Of a stretch of DNA of 64,000 bases, positions 18,277 to 26,988 are shown piece by piece. The notes beneath the pieces were generated by a model. That model made no database searches. It was not told where the DNA came from and saw only the letters and a list, made by a program, of their open reading frames with translations. Every line of letters begins with the position of its first letter. The stretch's first letter is position 1. A program made the translations under genes and the position numbers. This DNA comes from Paucibacter sp. PLA-PC-4. Lineage in GTDB: Bacteria > Pseudomonadota > Gammaproteobacteria > Burkholderiales > Burkholderiaceae_C. Where the stretch lies: positions 124,001 to 188,000 of the forward strand of contig NZ_JAPFGP010000009.1 in NCBI RefSeq assembly GCF_026241155.1, in the 5' to 3' direction.

Positions 18277-19895
18277 CAGGCGCTCTCCATTTGACCGGAG
18301 GGGCCAGTTCTTGCCCGGCGGGCGGCGGGCGGCTGGCTTTTCCATGCCAGACATGCCAGCAGCGCCGCCGCCGCCAACAAGGCCAGATCAATGCCCAGCA
18401 GCATGCCCTGCGGCAGAGTGCCGGTGTGTAGAACATCGAGCAGCGGCAGGCCGGCAAAAGCCGCCGCGCCGAGCCCAAACACCAGGCGCCAGCCGCCGCC
18501 CATCATCGCGATCAGCAGACCGGCGCCCCAAGTCGCGAAGAACACCTTCAGCTCCGCGTCGGGCCGCTGCGTCAGCCCCAGCGGCAGCAGCCGGTTCGCA
18601 TAGAAGAATCCCGCCATTGCCAGCGGCAGGCCAGCGATGGCCGCGATATTCAGCACCGCGACCAGGCGATGGCCCAAGCCCAGCCGCGCCGGGCCGCGGC
18701 GCTCGGCCTCGGCGCGGCGCTTAACGCACCACAGCACCAGGCCGGTCGCGATCATCGCGCTGCCCAGCAGGCCGAAGCCGAACAGCAGCCAGCGCAGCGG
18801 CAGGCCGGCGAAGCGGGCAATGTGCAGGCCGTAGAGCACGCCATAGGTCTTGGCGGCCGGCGCATGGGTGTCGGCCAGGTGCAGGCGTTCGCCGCTGCCG
18901 GCATCGAAGACCTGGCGCGGGCTGCGGTACTGCAGTCGGTCACCCTCGTGGCGATTGAACTCCACCAGGGTCTGGTCCCCCTCGCGCAGTACCGAGACCG
19001 CCTCGATGCGACCCTCGGGCCACTCGGCCCGGGCTTGGCTCAGCAGCCGGTCCCAGGCGCCCTCACCCAGCTGCGGTAAGGGTTCGGTCTCGCCGGATTT
19101 CGGCGTCAAGCCGCGGCTGCGCGGCAGCGGGTCGCCGGCCAGCTCGCTGAAGTAAGCACCAATGTCCTTGCCATAGGCCGCCGCGATGCTCGGGGACATG
19201 TAGAGACTGTGCAAGGTCATCAGCCCGCTGAATGTGATCAGCAGATAAAAAGGCAGGGCCAGCACGCCGCTGATATTGTGGGCATCGAGCCAAGCCCGCT
19301 GGGCCGCTTTCGCGCTGGGCCGGAAGGTGAAGAAATCCTTGAAGAAGCGCCGGTGCGTGACGATGCCGCTGAGCAGCGCTACGAACATCAGCAGCGTCGC
19401 GAGCCCGACCAGCCAGCGCCCCTCCAGGATCCAGCGGCTTTGCTGGGCGGAGCGCAGCTCGAAATGGAAGCGGTAGAAGAACTCGCCGGCGCCGAAGGTG
19501 GCGCGCGCCTGGACCGGCGCGCCACTGGCCGGGTCCAACCAGCGCTGCTCGAACTTTGCACGCTGGCCCGGCCTGGCAGGATCAGCGGCCTCGCGCCAAC
19601 TCAGCGCGGCCACCGGCCGGCGCTCGTCGGGCAGGCTCAGGCGCCAGCTCTGCGCGGCCGGTGCCAGCCAGTGCAGGCTGGCCTCGGCACGCGCCAGCGC
19701 GACTGCGTCCAGCGGCTGGGCCGGCCCCAGCCCATGCAGCTCGGGCCGGCTCCAGTGATTGAGCTCCAGCTTGAAAAAAGCCAGTGTGCCGCTCAGAAAG
19801 ATCGCGAACAGCAGCCAGCCCAGCACCAGGCCGACCCAGGTATGCAGCCACGCCATGGCCTGGCGGAAGCCCTCTTTGGCACCGTCGGCTCGCAT
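18276..19895 (-). CDS. PepSY-domain inner-membrane protein (ferrisiderophore-reductase-like)
   Basis: A 539-residue protein with an N-terminal helix (WVGLVLGWLLFAIFLSGTLAF), a periplasmic PepSY region, WRYIVxHR-like blocks and four more helices. Such PepSY_TM proteins accompany TonB-dependent siderophore receptors. Some members, FoxB- and PiuB-like, are proposed to reduce the ferric complex in the inner membrane; that role is inferred here. The ATG at 19895 lies 2 bases after the receptor stop and gives the normal N terminus (AMAWLHTWVGL). His residues in the first and later helices could ligate haem. Confidence 0.9.
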   Translation of the reverse strand: MRADGAKEGFRQAMAWLHTWVGLVLGWLLFAIFLSGTLAFFKLELNHWSRPELHGLGPAQPLDAVALARAEASLHWLAPAAQSWRLSLPDERRPVAALSWREAADPARPGQRAKFEQRWLDPASGAPVQARATFGAGEFFYRFHFELRSAQQSRWILEGRWLVGLATLLMFVALLSGIVTHRRFFKDFFTFRPSAKAAQRAWLDAHNISGVLALPFYLLITFSGLMTLHSLYMSPSIAAAYGKDIGAYFSELAGDPLPRSRGLTPKSGETEPLPQLGEGAWDRLLSQARAEWPEGRIEAVSVLREGDQTLVEFNRHEGDRLQYRSPRQVFDAGSGERLHLADTHAPAAKTYGVLYGLHIARFAGLPLRWLLFGFGLLGSAMIATGLVLWCVKRRAEAERRGPARLGLGHRLVAVLNIAAIAGLPLAMAGFFYANRLLPLGLTQRPDAELKVFFATWGAGLLIAMMGGGWRLVFGLGAAAFAGLPLLDVLHTGTLPQGMLLGIDLALLAAAALLACLAWKSQPPAARRARTGPSGQMESA

Positions 19896-19897
19896 GG

Positions 19898-22027
19898 TCA
19901 GAAGCGGTAAGCGAGGGTGGCGTTGACGGTGCGGCGCTGGCCGTAAAAGCAGTCGCCGCGCGCCAAGCATTGGGTGATCTGCACTTTGTCGGCCAGATTC
20001 ACCGCGTTCAGGCTCAGGCGCCAATCGCCCTGGTCATAGGCCAGCATCGCATCGAACAGTGTCGAGGACGGCGTGTCGATCAGCGGCGTGCCGGACCAGG
20101 AGCCGCCGACATAGCGCAACCCGGCGCCGGCGCTAAAGCCGCTGCGCCCACCCAGGCTGAAGTGCTGCGTCACCCAGGCCGAGGCGCTGTGCTTTGCAAT
20201 GCCCGCCACTGGCTGGCCTCTATCGGTGGCATTGCTGCGCGAGATCTTGGCGTCGGTGTAGGCATAGCCCAGGGTCCAGTCCAGATAGCCGGCCAGGCTT
20301 CCGGCGCTCTCCAGCTCCAGGCCGCGCACCCGCACCTCGCCGAGCTGCAAGCTGTTCAGCGGGTTGGCCGGGTCGGCGGTCTTGCGGTTGGTGTCGCGCA
20401 AATCGTAGACCGTGGCGCTGGCCGAGATGCGCCGCTGCAGCGGCTGCCATTTGACGCCGGCCTCCCATTGCTTGCCGACCTGGGGCTTGTACGGCGTGCC
20501 ATAGGCATCGAGCCCGCCCAGTGGCTGGAACGACTCGGAATAGCTCAGATAGGGCGACCAGCCGCCCTCGCCCAGGTACAGCAGGCCGGCGCGGTGGCTT
20601 GTGGCCCGATCCTCGGTCTTAGCGTCACGCCGGCCGTTGTGGCTGTCGGTCTTGGCATGGTCACGGCGCAGGCCCAGCACCGCGACCCAGCGCTCATCGA
20701 ACTTGGCATGATCTTGCAGATACAGGCCCAACTGCTGCTGGTCGACCGGCGGCGCCGCCGTGGTCGTGGTCGGCGCGGTGAAGTTGCCATAGACCGGCTG
20801 GTAAGCATCGATGGCCGGCGCGCGGGCCCGGAAGGCGCGGGAGGTGCTCCGGTTCTTCTGCGCGTCCAGCCCGATTAGGGCCGTGTGCTGCCAGCGGCCC
20901 AACTTCAGTTGGCCCTCCAGTTGGGTGTCAAGCAAGGCCATCGTGCCGCCGTTGAGGTTCCAGACCAGATCGCGCTCCAGCGTGCGGCCGTCGGCGTTGA
21001 AGACCGGCCGGCCGGTCGCGGTGAAGCTGGTGTAGATGGTGCGGTAGTCGACGGCGCTGTCGCTATAGCGCAGGTTCTGGCGCAAGGTCCAGGTCTCGTT
21101 GAAGCGATGGCTGAATAGATAGCCGATCGAGTCCTGATCGCTGTCGTAGGCGTCCCAGCCGGGCTCGCTGATAAAGGTCGAGGTCGGGATCTGGCCATGT
21201 GGCGGGTTAGCCAAGCGAGTGCCCTGCCAGGGAAAGAAACCGATCAGCGAGCCGCTCTTGTCACGCTGGTGGAGCGCCTGCAAGGTCAGCGAGGTCGCAG
21301 CGCTGGGCTGCCAGCTCAACGAAGGCGCCAGCACCAAGCGGTCATCGCCCACATGGTCGACCTGGCTGCCGCTGTCACGCCTGACCGCCACCAGCCGGTA
21401 GGTCCACTGCCCGGCGGCGTCGATAGCGCCGCTCAGATCGGCGGCAATCTGCCGACGCTCGAAGCTGCCCAGCTGCAGCTGCACTTCGCGTCGCGTCTGA
21501 GCCTGCGGGCGCTTGCTCACCAGGTTCAGCACCCCGCCGATGCTGCCCTGGCCGTACAGCACCGAGGCCGGTCCGCGCACCAGCTCGACCCGCTCCAGTG
21601 TGTAGGGGTCGGGTCTTGCCGTGTTGTAGGTGCCGTAGCTGCGCATGAGACCGTCCTGGTACTGGCTGACGCTGCCACCGCGCGCGGTAAAGGAGTCGAC
21701 CCGGCTGTCGAAGTAGGATGAGACGATGCCAGCCGCATAGGCCGTAGTCTGGCGCAGCGTGGTCGCGCCCTGGGCCTCGATCCGGTCGGCCGTGATCACC
21801 GAGATCGCCTGTGGCGTCTCGATCAGTGCAGTGTCAGTCTTGCTGGCGCTGCTGGCGCGGCGTGCGACGAAGCCGCTGACCGGGCCGCTGGCGCTCTCCT
21901 TGCTGCCCTGCACGCGCACGACCGGCAAGGTGTTGGCCTCGGCGGGCGCGGCGCGCTCCTGGGCCCAGGCGGCTTGCGCCAGCAGCGCGAGCAGGGGCAG
22001 CAGACGGGGAGTCGTGTAAGTGTTCAT
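19898..22027 (-). CDS. TonB-dependent siderophore receptor
   Basis: A 709-residue outer-membrane receptor. The signal peptide is LLPLLALLAQAAWAQE. A plug domain follows (ETPQAISVITADRIEAQG, then LERVELVRGPASVLYGQGS near residue 155), and the beta-barrel ends in NATLAYRF with the terminal Phe typical of barrel insertion. No STN signalling domain precedes the plug, so it is not a sigma/anti-sigma-coupled transducer. The ATG at 22027 follows a possible TTG start at 22051 that overlaps the DUF3649 stop; the TTG would add eight residues before the signal peptide. Ligand is probably a ferric hydroxamate or similar complex. Confidence 0.93.
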   Translation of the reverse strand: MNTYTTPRLLPLLALLAQAAWAQERAAPAEANTLPVVRVQGSKESASGPVSGFVARRASSASKTDTALIETPQAISVITADRIEAQGATTLRQTTAYAAGIVSSYFDSRVDSFTARGGSVSQYQDGLMRSYGTYNTARPDPYTLERVELVRGPASVLYGQGSIGGVLNLVSKRPQAQTRREVQLQLGSFERRQIAADLSGAIDAAGQWTYRLVAVRRDSGSQVDHVGDDRLVLAPSLSWQPSAATSLTLQALHQRDKSGSLIGFFPWQGTRLANPPHGQIPTSTFISEPGWDAYDSDQDSIGYLFSHRFNETWTLRQNLRYSDSAVDYRTIYTSFTATGRPVFNADGRTLERDLVWNLNGGTMALLDTQLEGQLKLGRWQHTALIGLDAQKNRSTSRAFRARAPAIDAYQPVYGNFTAPTTTTAAPPVDQQQLGLYLQDHAKFDERWVAVLGLRRDHAKTDSHNGRRDAKTEDRATSHRAGLLYLGEGGWSPYLSYSESFQPLGGLDAYGTPYKPQVGKQWEAGVKWQPLQRRISASATVYDLRDTNRKTADPANPLNSLQLGEVRVRGLELESAGSLAGYLDWTLGYAYTDAKISRSNATDRGQPVAGIAKHSASAWVTQHFSLGGRSGFSAGAGLRYVGGSWSGTPLIDTPSSTLFDAMLAYDQGDWRLSLNAVNLADKVQITQCLARGDCFYGQRRTVNATLAYRF

Positions 22028-22047
22028 CGCGAGGTAGTTGTCTTGAT

Positions 22048-22347
22048 TCAAAGCCAGCGCTGCAGCAGCACCGCCGCACCCAGCGGCAGGGCCGGCCCCA
22101 GGGTCCAGGCCCAGGCGCGCAGCGCGCTGCGGCAGGCGAAGGCCGTCATGAAGGCGCAGGCGTAGACGACGAAGGCCAACATCACGCCGCCAACCGTGGC
22201 CTCGCTGCGCGCGACGCCCAGTGCCGGCAGGTGGACGGCGCAGACAGCCGCCACCGCAGCGGCCTGCAGATAGCCGCCGCCCAGCGCGGCGAGCGCGCGG
22301 GAGGCGACGCCGGCGCGGTAGTGCCAGCCCACATCGGTCTTGACCAT
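22048..22347 (-). CDS. DUF3649 family small membrane protein
   Basis: A 99-residue protein with three hydrophobic helices (LAALGGGYLQAAAVAAVCAV, VGGVMLAFVVYACAFMTAF and WTLGPALPLGAAVLL). DUF3649 genes occur in siderophore-receptor operons together with PepSY and DUF3325 genes, as here. Function is unknown. It starts 3 bases after the stop of the upstream receptor gene, and its own stop touches the possible TTG start of the next receptor. Confidence 0.85.
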   Translation of the reverse strand: MVKTDVGWHYRAGVASRALAALGGGYLQAAAVAAVCAVHLPALGVARSEATVGGVMLAFVVYACAFMTAFACRSALRAWAWTLGPALPLGAAVLLQRWL

Positions 22348-22350
22348 CGC

Positions 22351-24504
22351 TTAGAAGCGGCCACGCAGGCTCAGCATCACGCTGCGCGGGTCGCCGTAGT
22401 TGGGATAGTCGAGATTGGCCCAGTAGCTCTCGTCCAGCGCATTGCGCAGCGACAGCCCCAGGCTTAGGCGCTCATTGAAGCGGTAGCTGGCATGCAGATT
22501 GACCAGCGCATAGGCCTTTTGCTGCACCGTCACCGTACCCTGCTTTGGGTGCGGGATGTTGTAGCCGATGATCTTGCTCTGCCAGTTGAGGCCGCCGCCG
22601 ACGGTGAGTCGTTCCCAGGCGCCGGGCAGGCGGTAGCTGGTGGACAACTGCAGCTCGTGCTTGGGCAGGTTGGCATAGATCAGGTCGTTCTTGTGCCGAG
22701 TGATCTTGGTTTGGGAGAGGCCGGCATTGAGGACCCAGCCGGGGCTCAGCTGGCCGGCCACATCGAACTCGAAGCCACGGCTCTTGGTGCCGTTGACGCC
22801 GATCTGCGGATAGCTGCCGTCGGGCAGCTTGAAGCTGTCGGGCATCGACATATCGCGCACCGCGTAGTTGTCTTGCTGCGCTTCGAAGACGGCGAAGGAC
22901 AGGTTCAAGCGCTTGTCCAGCAGCTCGGCCTTGACCCCCAACTCCTTGCTGGAGCCCAGCACCGGCGCCAGCAGGTTGTCGGTCTTGTCGCGAGCGTTCT
23001 GCGGCCTGAAGATGTCGGTGTAGCTTGCGTAGAGCGAGAACTCGCTGTTCAGGTCGTAGACCAGGCCGACATAGGGCGTGATCTCATCGCTGATCTTGTA
23101 GGCACCGGTGGTGGCGGTGTAGAGGCCGCTGGTGTTGTAGGCGTCGGTCCTGGTCTCCCAGTCGTTGAGCCTTGCCCCGGTGATCAGCGCCAGGTCCTCG
23201 CGCAGCCGCCAGCGGGCCGACGCGAACAGGCCCATTTGCTCGGTCGTGCCGATGCGCCAGGCGCCGGTGCGGCCATAGCTCGGAGCCGGTGCCGAGCCGT
23301 CCCATGTATTGATATTGGGGATCGCATAGCTCCAGCCGGCCACCGAGCTGAGCGTCGGCGTGTTCGTCTCGGTCTTGAAGTAGCTCGCCCCCAGCATCAG
23401 CTCATGCTGGCGGCCGAACAAGACGAACCGACCATTGGCGTAGATATCCAGGCTGTCGCGCGTTTCCTCGCTCTGGCCGACGGCGGCCAGCAGGCGCAGA
23501 CCGGCACCGGTGACGGGATCGGGATAGCCGTCGCCATAGGTGCGCAGGCTCGTCGAGTCGCCCTGACTGCGGTTGTAAATGGCCTTGAGCTTCCAGTCGG
23601 CGCCCAGGCGCTGATCCAAGATCGCATAGGCGGTGCCCGACTGTCGCGACCAGCGGGTCCAGCTCGGCGAGAAGCTGGTCGAGCGCGGCAGCTTGGCCAG
23701 CGAACCATCGGCGGCAAAGCGGGGAATCGTGCCCCAGATCGGCGCCTTGGGGACGTTGTCCTGGTTGTGATAACCCAGTTGCACCGTGGTGCCGGGCAGC
23801 AGATCGGCCTCGACCACGCCCATATAGCTTGTCTTGCGCTCGCTGTAGCGGTCGCGGAAGCTGTCGCGCTGCTGCAGCGCGGTGACGAAGCGGCTGCGCA
23901 CACGGCCATCGGCAGTCAGCGGCAGGTTCAGATCCCCCTCCAGACGGCGCTGGTTCCAAGACCCCAGGCTCGCGACCACCGAAGCCTCGAAGCTGCGATG
24001 GGCGCGCTTGCGCAGCATATTGACGGTGGCCGACGGATTGCCGGCGCCGCTGAGCAGACCGTTGGCGCCGCGCAGGACCTCGATGCGCTCGTACAGCGCG
24101 GTGTCGTACTCCTGGTTGGTGCCGCCGCTGTAGGTCGGCACGCCGTCGACCTGGAAGTCGGTGATCTGGAAGCCGCGCGCGTAGTAGAGCGGGCGCTGCG
24201 TGTCGTAGAAAGTCACATTAATGCCGGTGACGTTCTGCAGCACCGCGTCGATGCTGGTCAGCGACTCCAGCTCGATGCGCTCGCGGTCGATGATGCTGAG
24301 CAGTTGCGGCGTCTCGCGCGCGCTCAGGCCCAGTTTGCCGGTGGCGGCTTCCAGGGTCTTGCGAGCGCCGTTCACGACGACCTTCTCGAGCTTGCGCCCG
24401 CCTGGGGACAAGTCGGCCTCGGTGTCGGCGGCCCGGGCCGTGCCCAGGGACAGCAGGGCCAGGCTCAGGGCCGCAGCCAGGATTTGGTGATCAGGGTAGG
24501 ACAT
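22351..24504 (-). CDS. TonB-dependent siderophore receptor (FhuE/FpvA-like)
   Basis: A 717-residue outer-membrane receptor. A signal peptide (ILAAALSLALLSLGTARA) is followed by a plug with ARETPQLLSIIDRERIE and LYERIEVLRGANGLLSGAGN. That sequence resembles ferric coprogen, rhodotorulic acid or pyoverdine receptors. The barrel ends in SVMLSLRGRF with a terminal Phe. No STN domain is present. The ATG at 24504 is chosen because the signal peptide follows directly. It is distinct from the second receptor of the operon, so the cell probably uses two different xenosiderophores. Confidence 0.93.
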   Translation of the reverse strand: MSYPDHQILAAALSLALLSLGTARAADTEADLSPGGRKLEKVVVNGARKTLEAATGKLGLSARETPQLLSIIDRERIELESLTSIDAVLQNVTGINVTFYDTQRPLYYARGFQITDFQVDGVPTYSGGTNQEYDTALYERIEVLRGANGLLSGAGNPSATVNMLRKRAHRSFEASVVASLGSWNQRRLEGDLNLPLTADGRVRSRFVTALQQRDSFRDRYSERKTSYMGVVEADLLPGTTVQLGYHNQDNVPKAPIWGTIPRFAADGSLAKLPRSTSFSPSWTRWSRQSGTAYAILDQRLGADWKLKAIYNRSQGDSTSLRTYGDGYPDPVTGAGLRLLAAVGQSEETRDSLDIYANGRFVLFGRQHELMLGASYFKTETNTPTLSSVAGWSYAIPNINTWDGSAPAPSYGRTGAWRIGTTEQMGLFASARWRLREDLALITGARLNDWETRTDAYNTSGLYTATTGAYKISDEITPYVGLVYDLNSEFSLYASYTDIFRPQNARDKTDNLLAPVLGSSKELGVKAELLDKRLNLSFAVFEAQQDNYAVRDMSMPDSFKLPDGSYPQIGVNGTKSRGFEFDVAGQLSPGWVLNAGLSQTKITRHKNDLIYANLPKHELQLSTSYRLPGAWERLTVGGGLNWQSKIIGYNIPHPKQGTVTVQQKAYALVNLHASYRFNERLSLGLSLRNALDESYWANLDYPNYGDPRSVMLSLRGRF

Positions 24505-24597
24505 CTGCAGACGATTTGGGGGAGAGAACGTACTGGAGGCAGGCAAGGCTGCGCCAGCGCGCCCGGCGGGCGCGTGCTGTTGAAGAGTTCGGCGGGC

Positions 24598-25341
24598 TTA
24601 GTTCGCGGGAGTCGCGGCCGGTGGCGGCGGTGGCGGCGGTGGCGGCGGTGGCGACTCCAGGCCTTGAGGCAGGCTAAAATTCAGAGTGGTCACATAGATG
24701 CCGACATCAAACTTCTGGCCGGCGCGCTCGACGCCGCCTTTGTCGGTGTGCTTGGCCTCCAGCACGTATGCGCTTTTCCACGGCAGCGCGACGCTGATCA
24801 GCCCGTTCTTGTCCGCCTGCACCTCGCGCGACCAGCCCGACGCGGCCGCCACATCGACCTTGGCCTCGGGCAGCGGCTGCCCTTTGTAGAAAACCTGGAA
24901 CTGACCCGGCTGGCCGGTCGGCACCAGATCCAGGCTCAGCTGGGGGGTGCGGGCCGCGAAGTCGCCGACCCAGCGGGCCGCCGGTACCCAAACATGTCGC
25001 TCGATCCTGTCGCCCTGCTTGCGCTCCCATGCCGGATAGCCGAGTTCCTGCGCGATCAACGATTCGCCGGGGATGGCCCGGGCAGCGATCACAAAGCTAT
25101 TGACCTGCTTGCCCAGCGCGGCAGGCTGCTCACCCTTGGCGGTAATCAGGCTGGCGGTGGGCTGAACGAACTTATCCAGCATGCCCGGCGAGCGCTCGCG
25201 CAGATTGTCGGCAAACTCGCCGAGGTACAGGCGGGCGCCGGCGGCATCCTGCTCGATCCAGATCTGGTGGGCCTGGGCACCTGCGGCAGCGGCCAACAGG
25301 AGGGAGCCCAGCAAGGCCTTGCGCAGCTTGATCATCAACAT
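24598..25341 (-). CDS. DUF4198 family periplasmic protein with polyproline tail
   Basis: A 247-residue secreted protein. The signal peptide LLGSLLLAAAAGAQA is followed by HQIWIEQDAAGARLYLGEF, the typical DUF4198 (NikM-like) N terminus whose first mature residue is His, a possible metal ligand. A beta-sandwich domain carries QPLPEAKVDVAAASGW. The C terminus has 11 consecutive prolines then AATPAN, coded by a GGC/GGT repeat on the plus strand. GAGGAG lies 9 bases before the ATG. It is the first gene of the iron operon. Metal binding or delivery in the periplasm is inferred from its family. Confidence 0.88.
   Translation of the reverse strand: MLMIKLRKALLGSLLLAAAAGAQAHQIWIEQDAAGARLYLGEFADNLRERSPGMLDKFVQPTASLITAKGEQPAALGKQVNSFVIAARAIPGESLIAQELGYPAWERKQGDRIERHVWVPAARWVGDFAARTPQLSLDLVPTGQPGQFQVFYKGQPLPEAKVDVAAASGWSREVQADKNGLISVALPWKSAYVLEAKHTDKGGVERAGQKFDVGIYVTTLNFSLPQGLESPPPPPPPPPPPAATPAN
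24614..24651 (-). repeat. Short tandem repeat encoding a proline run
   Basis: On the plus strand the sequence runs as repeated GGTGGCGGC units, encoding 11 prolines in the minus-strand DUF4198 gene. Such tracts change length easily by slippage, so the proline number may vary between strains. Confidence 0.8.
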
Positions 25342-25512
25342 GGGTGACTACTCCTCGATTACAAAAGACATGGCCCAGCCGACCTGAGATGGACAGGCAG
25401 CATGGGCAGGCATCTGGGAGAGCTGGCGGGCCGTAGACACAGCGGCTGGCGGGCACGAGCCCGGGCTGCGCTCGGCAGCCGGGTCGGCGGGCATGGACTT
25501 ATTCGCTCAAAT

Positions 25513-25531
25513 GCGAATGATTATTATTGTA
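25513..25531 (-). promoter_or_regulatory. Fur-box-like site upstream of the iron operon
   Basis: Read on the minus strand, the site TACAATAATAATCATTCGC matches the 19-base Fur consensus at 14 positions by my count. It lies in an AT-rich island about 170 bases upstream of the first operon gene. Iron-repressed expression of the six-gene operon is the natural inference. No other Fur-like site was noticed in the window. Confidence 0.7.
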
Positions 25532-25577
25532 AAGTACAAGGACAAAAATAACAATCGACGCAGGACCGAGATTGCGA

Positions 25578-26789
25578 TCAGGCCGCAAATGCCCGCCCTG
25601 GCCCGAGCAAGCGCTGCAGCAACTCGCCCACCGAGCGAATCTCCCGGCCAAATGGCAATGCGCCGACACCGCGGAAGAACAAGCCCTTGGTCAGGTCGCC
25701 GCGCAGCGCGGCAGCCAACTGGTTGTCAATGCAGAACTGCCCCCAACCCGGCAGCCCGTCGCGCAGCCCGCACTGGGCCAGGCAGTCGAAGGCCTTGGTG
25801 CAGCGACTCTTGGCATGCGCCACCGCCTGCAGGCGCGGCTCGGCCCGCAGATAGTTCCTCAGCCAGGGCGTGGCGACCGCGCGCGCCGGCAGACCTGCCA
25901 CGCTGGTGAACTCCAGCATCTCCTCCTCGCCGGCCTCGGCCAGCACGCGCTTGAACCCGGGATGGGCGTCGCACTCCTGGGTGACCGCGAAGGGCGTGCC
26001 CAGTTGCACACCGGCTGCACCCAGGCCCTGCAGGCGTTTGATGTCGGCATAGCTGCGCACGCCGCCGGCCGCGATCAGCGGGATCTGACCGGCCAGACCG
26101 GCTTTTTCAAAGAAGTCCAAGCATTCTGGAATGGCGCGCTCGAAATCAAAGCGTGGGTCCTGCAGGTCCGCCACCCTAGCCGCGCCCAGGTGGCCGCCGG
26201 CTAGGCGCGGGTGTTCGATCACGATGGCATCGGGCAGGCGCTTCTTGCGCTCCCATTTTTTGACGATCAGTTGCACGCCGCGGGCGTCGCTGAGTATCGG
26301 GATTAGCAAGGTGTCGGGATGGTCATGGGCCAGGTCCGGCAGGTCCAGTGGCAGGCCCGCCCCAACCACTACCGCATCGATGCCGGCCTCAAGAGCGGTC
26401 TTCACCGAAGCCGCATACTCGCTGACCGCACGCATCACGTTCAGCGCCAGCAGGCCACGCCCGCCGCTGCGCGTGCGGGCGCCAGCGATCTCGCGCCGCA
26501 GCGCCTCCAGATTGGCCGCATCGATGGCCTGCTTGGCGGCCGCGCCGGCATGCTGCCCCTCGGTGCGCGCCATCAGGTCAGGGTGGTGGCGCCGCAGGTC
26601 CACGGAGCTGAGCGTGCCGACCGCACCGGCCGCCGCCACTGCCCCAGCCAAGCCCTGGGCGCTGATGCCAACCCCCATGCCGCCCTGCACGATGGGGAGC
26701 AACTCGCGGCCGCGCAGGCGCAGCGGCCGCAGGCCGCTGCTGTGCAGCAGCGCGTGGAAGAAGGGGGCGATCGGATAAAGCTCGGGCAT
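25578..26789 (-). CDS. Nitronate monooxygenase family flavoprotein
   Basis: A 403-residue FMN-dependent TIM-barrel protein of the 2-nitropropane dioxygenase family. The N-terminal LPIVQGGMGVGIS loop, IPLIAAGGVRSYADIK and GAAGVQLGTPFAVTQECDAHP are typical of the FMN-phosphate-binding region. It may oxidise nitronates, or act as an enoyl reductase in divergent members. A GTG at 26798 is in frame, but the ATG at 26789 is preferred. It lies upstream of the iron operon on the same strand with a 236-base gap that holds the Fur-like site, so it is probably separate. Confidence 0.9.
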   Translation of the reverse strand: MPELYPIAPFFHALLHSSGLRPLRLRGRELLPIVQGGMGVGISAQGLAGAVAAAGAVGTLSSVDLRRHHPDLMARTEGQHAGAAAKQAIDAANLEALRREIAGARTRSGGRGLLALNVMRAVSEYAASVKTALEAGIDAVVVGAGLPLDLPDLAHDHPDTLLIPILSDARGVQLIVKKWERKKRLPDAIVIEHPRLAGGHLGAARVADLQDPRFDFERAIPECLDFFEKAGLAGQIPLIAAGGVRSYADIKRLQGLGAAGVQLGTPFAVTQECDAHPGFKRVLAEAGEEEMLEFTSVAGLPARAVATPWLRNYLRAEPRLQAVAHAKSRCTKAFDCLAQCGLRDGLPGWGQFCIDNQLAAALRGDLTKGLFFRGVGALPFGREIRSVGELLQRLLGPGRAFAA

Positions 26790-26988
26790 GGTGGGCACTC
26801 TCGGGGCGGACAGAGCGCCACGCTAAGGGCCAGCAGGCCGTGCATAGTTGACAAAAATCAGCACACCCGCAGTTCCAAGTCCATTCAGCGCCTCAAGCAG
26901 CTTGCAGCGCTGCCGATACAGCGGCGTGCCAGACCGTCCGGGAGCAGTGGAGACGGGCCATGGCCCGAACAGACAAGAGGGAACACCG

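Noticed and set aside
24601-24651. GGTGGCGGC repeat as a CRISPR or structural repeat
   Set aside because: It has no spacers and simply encodes a proline run in the DUF4198 protein.
22492-25347. 951-codon open frame on the plus strand
   Set aside because: It runs antisense through the receptor, DUF3649 and DUF4198 genes, which have clear family motifs. Long antisense frames are expected in GC-rich DNA with this codon use, and the translation has no recognisable domain.
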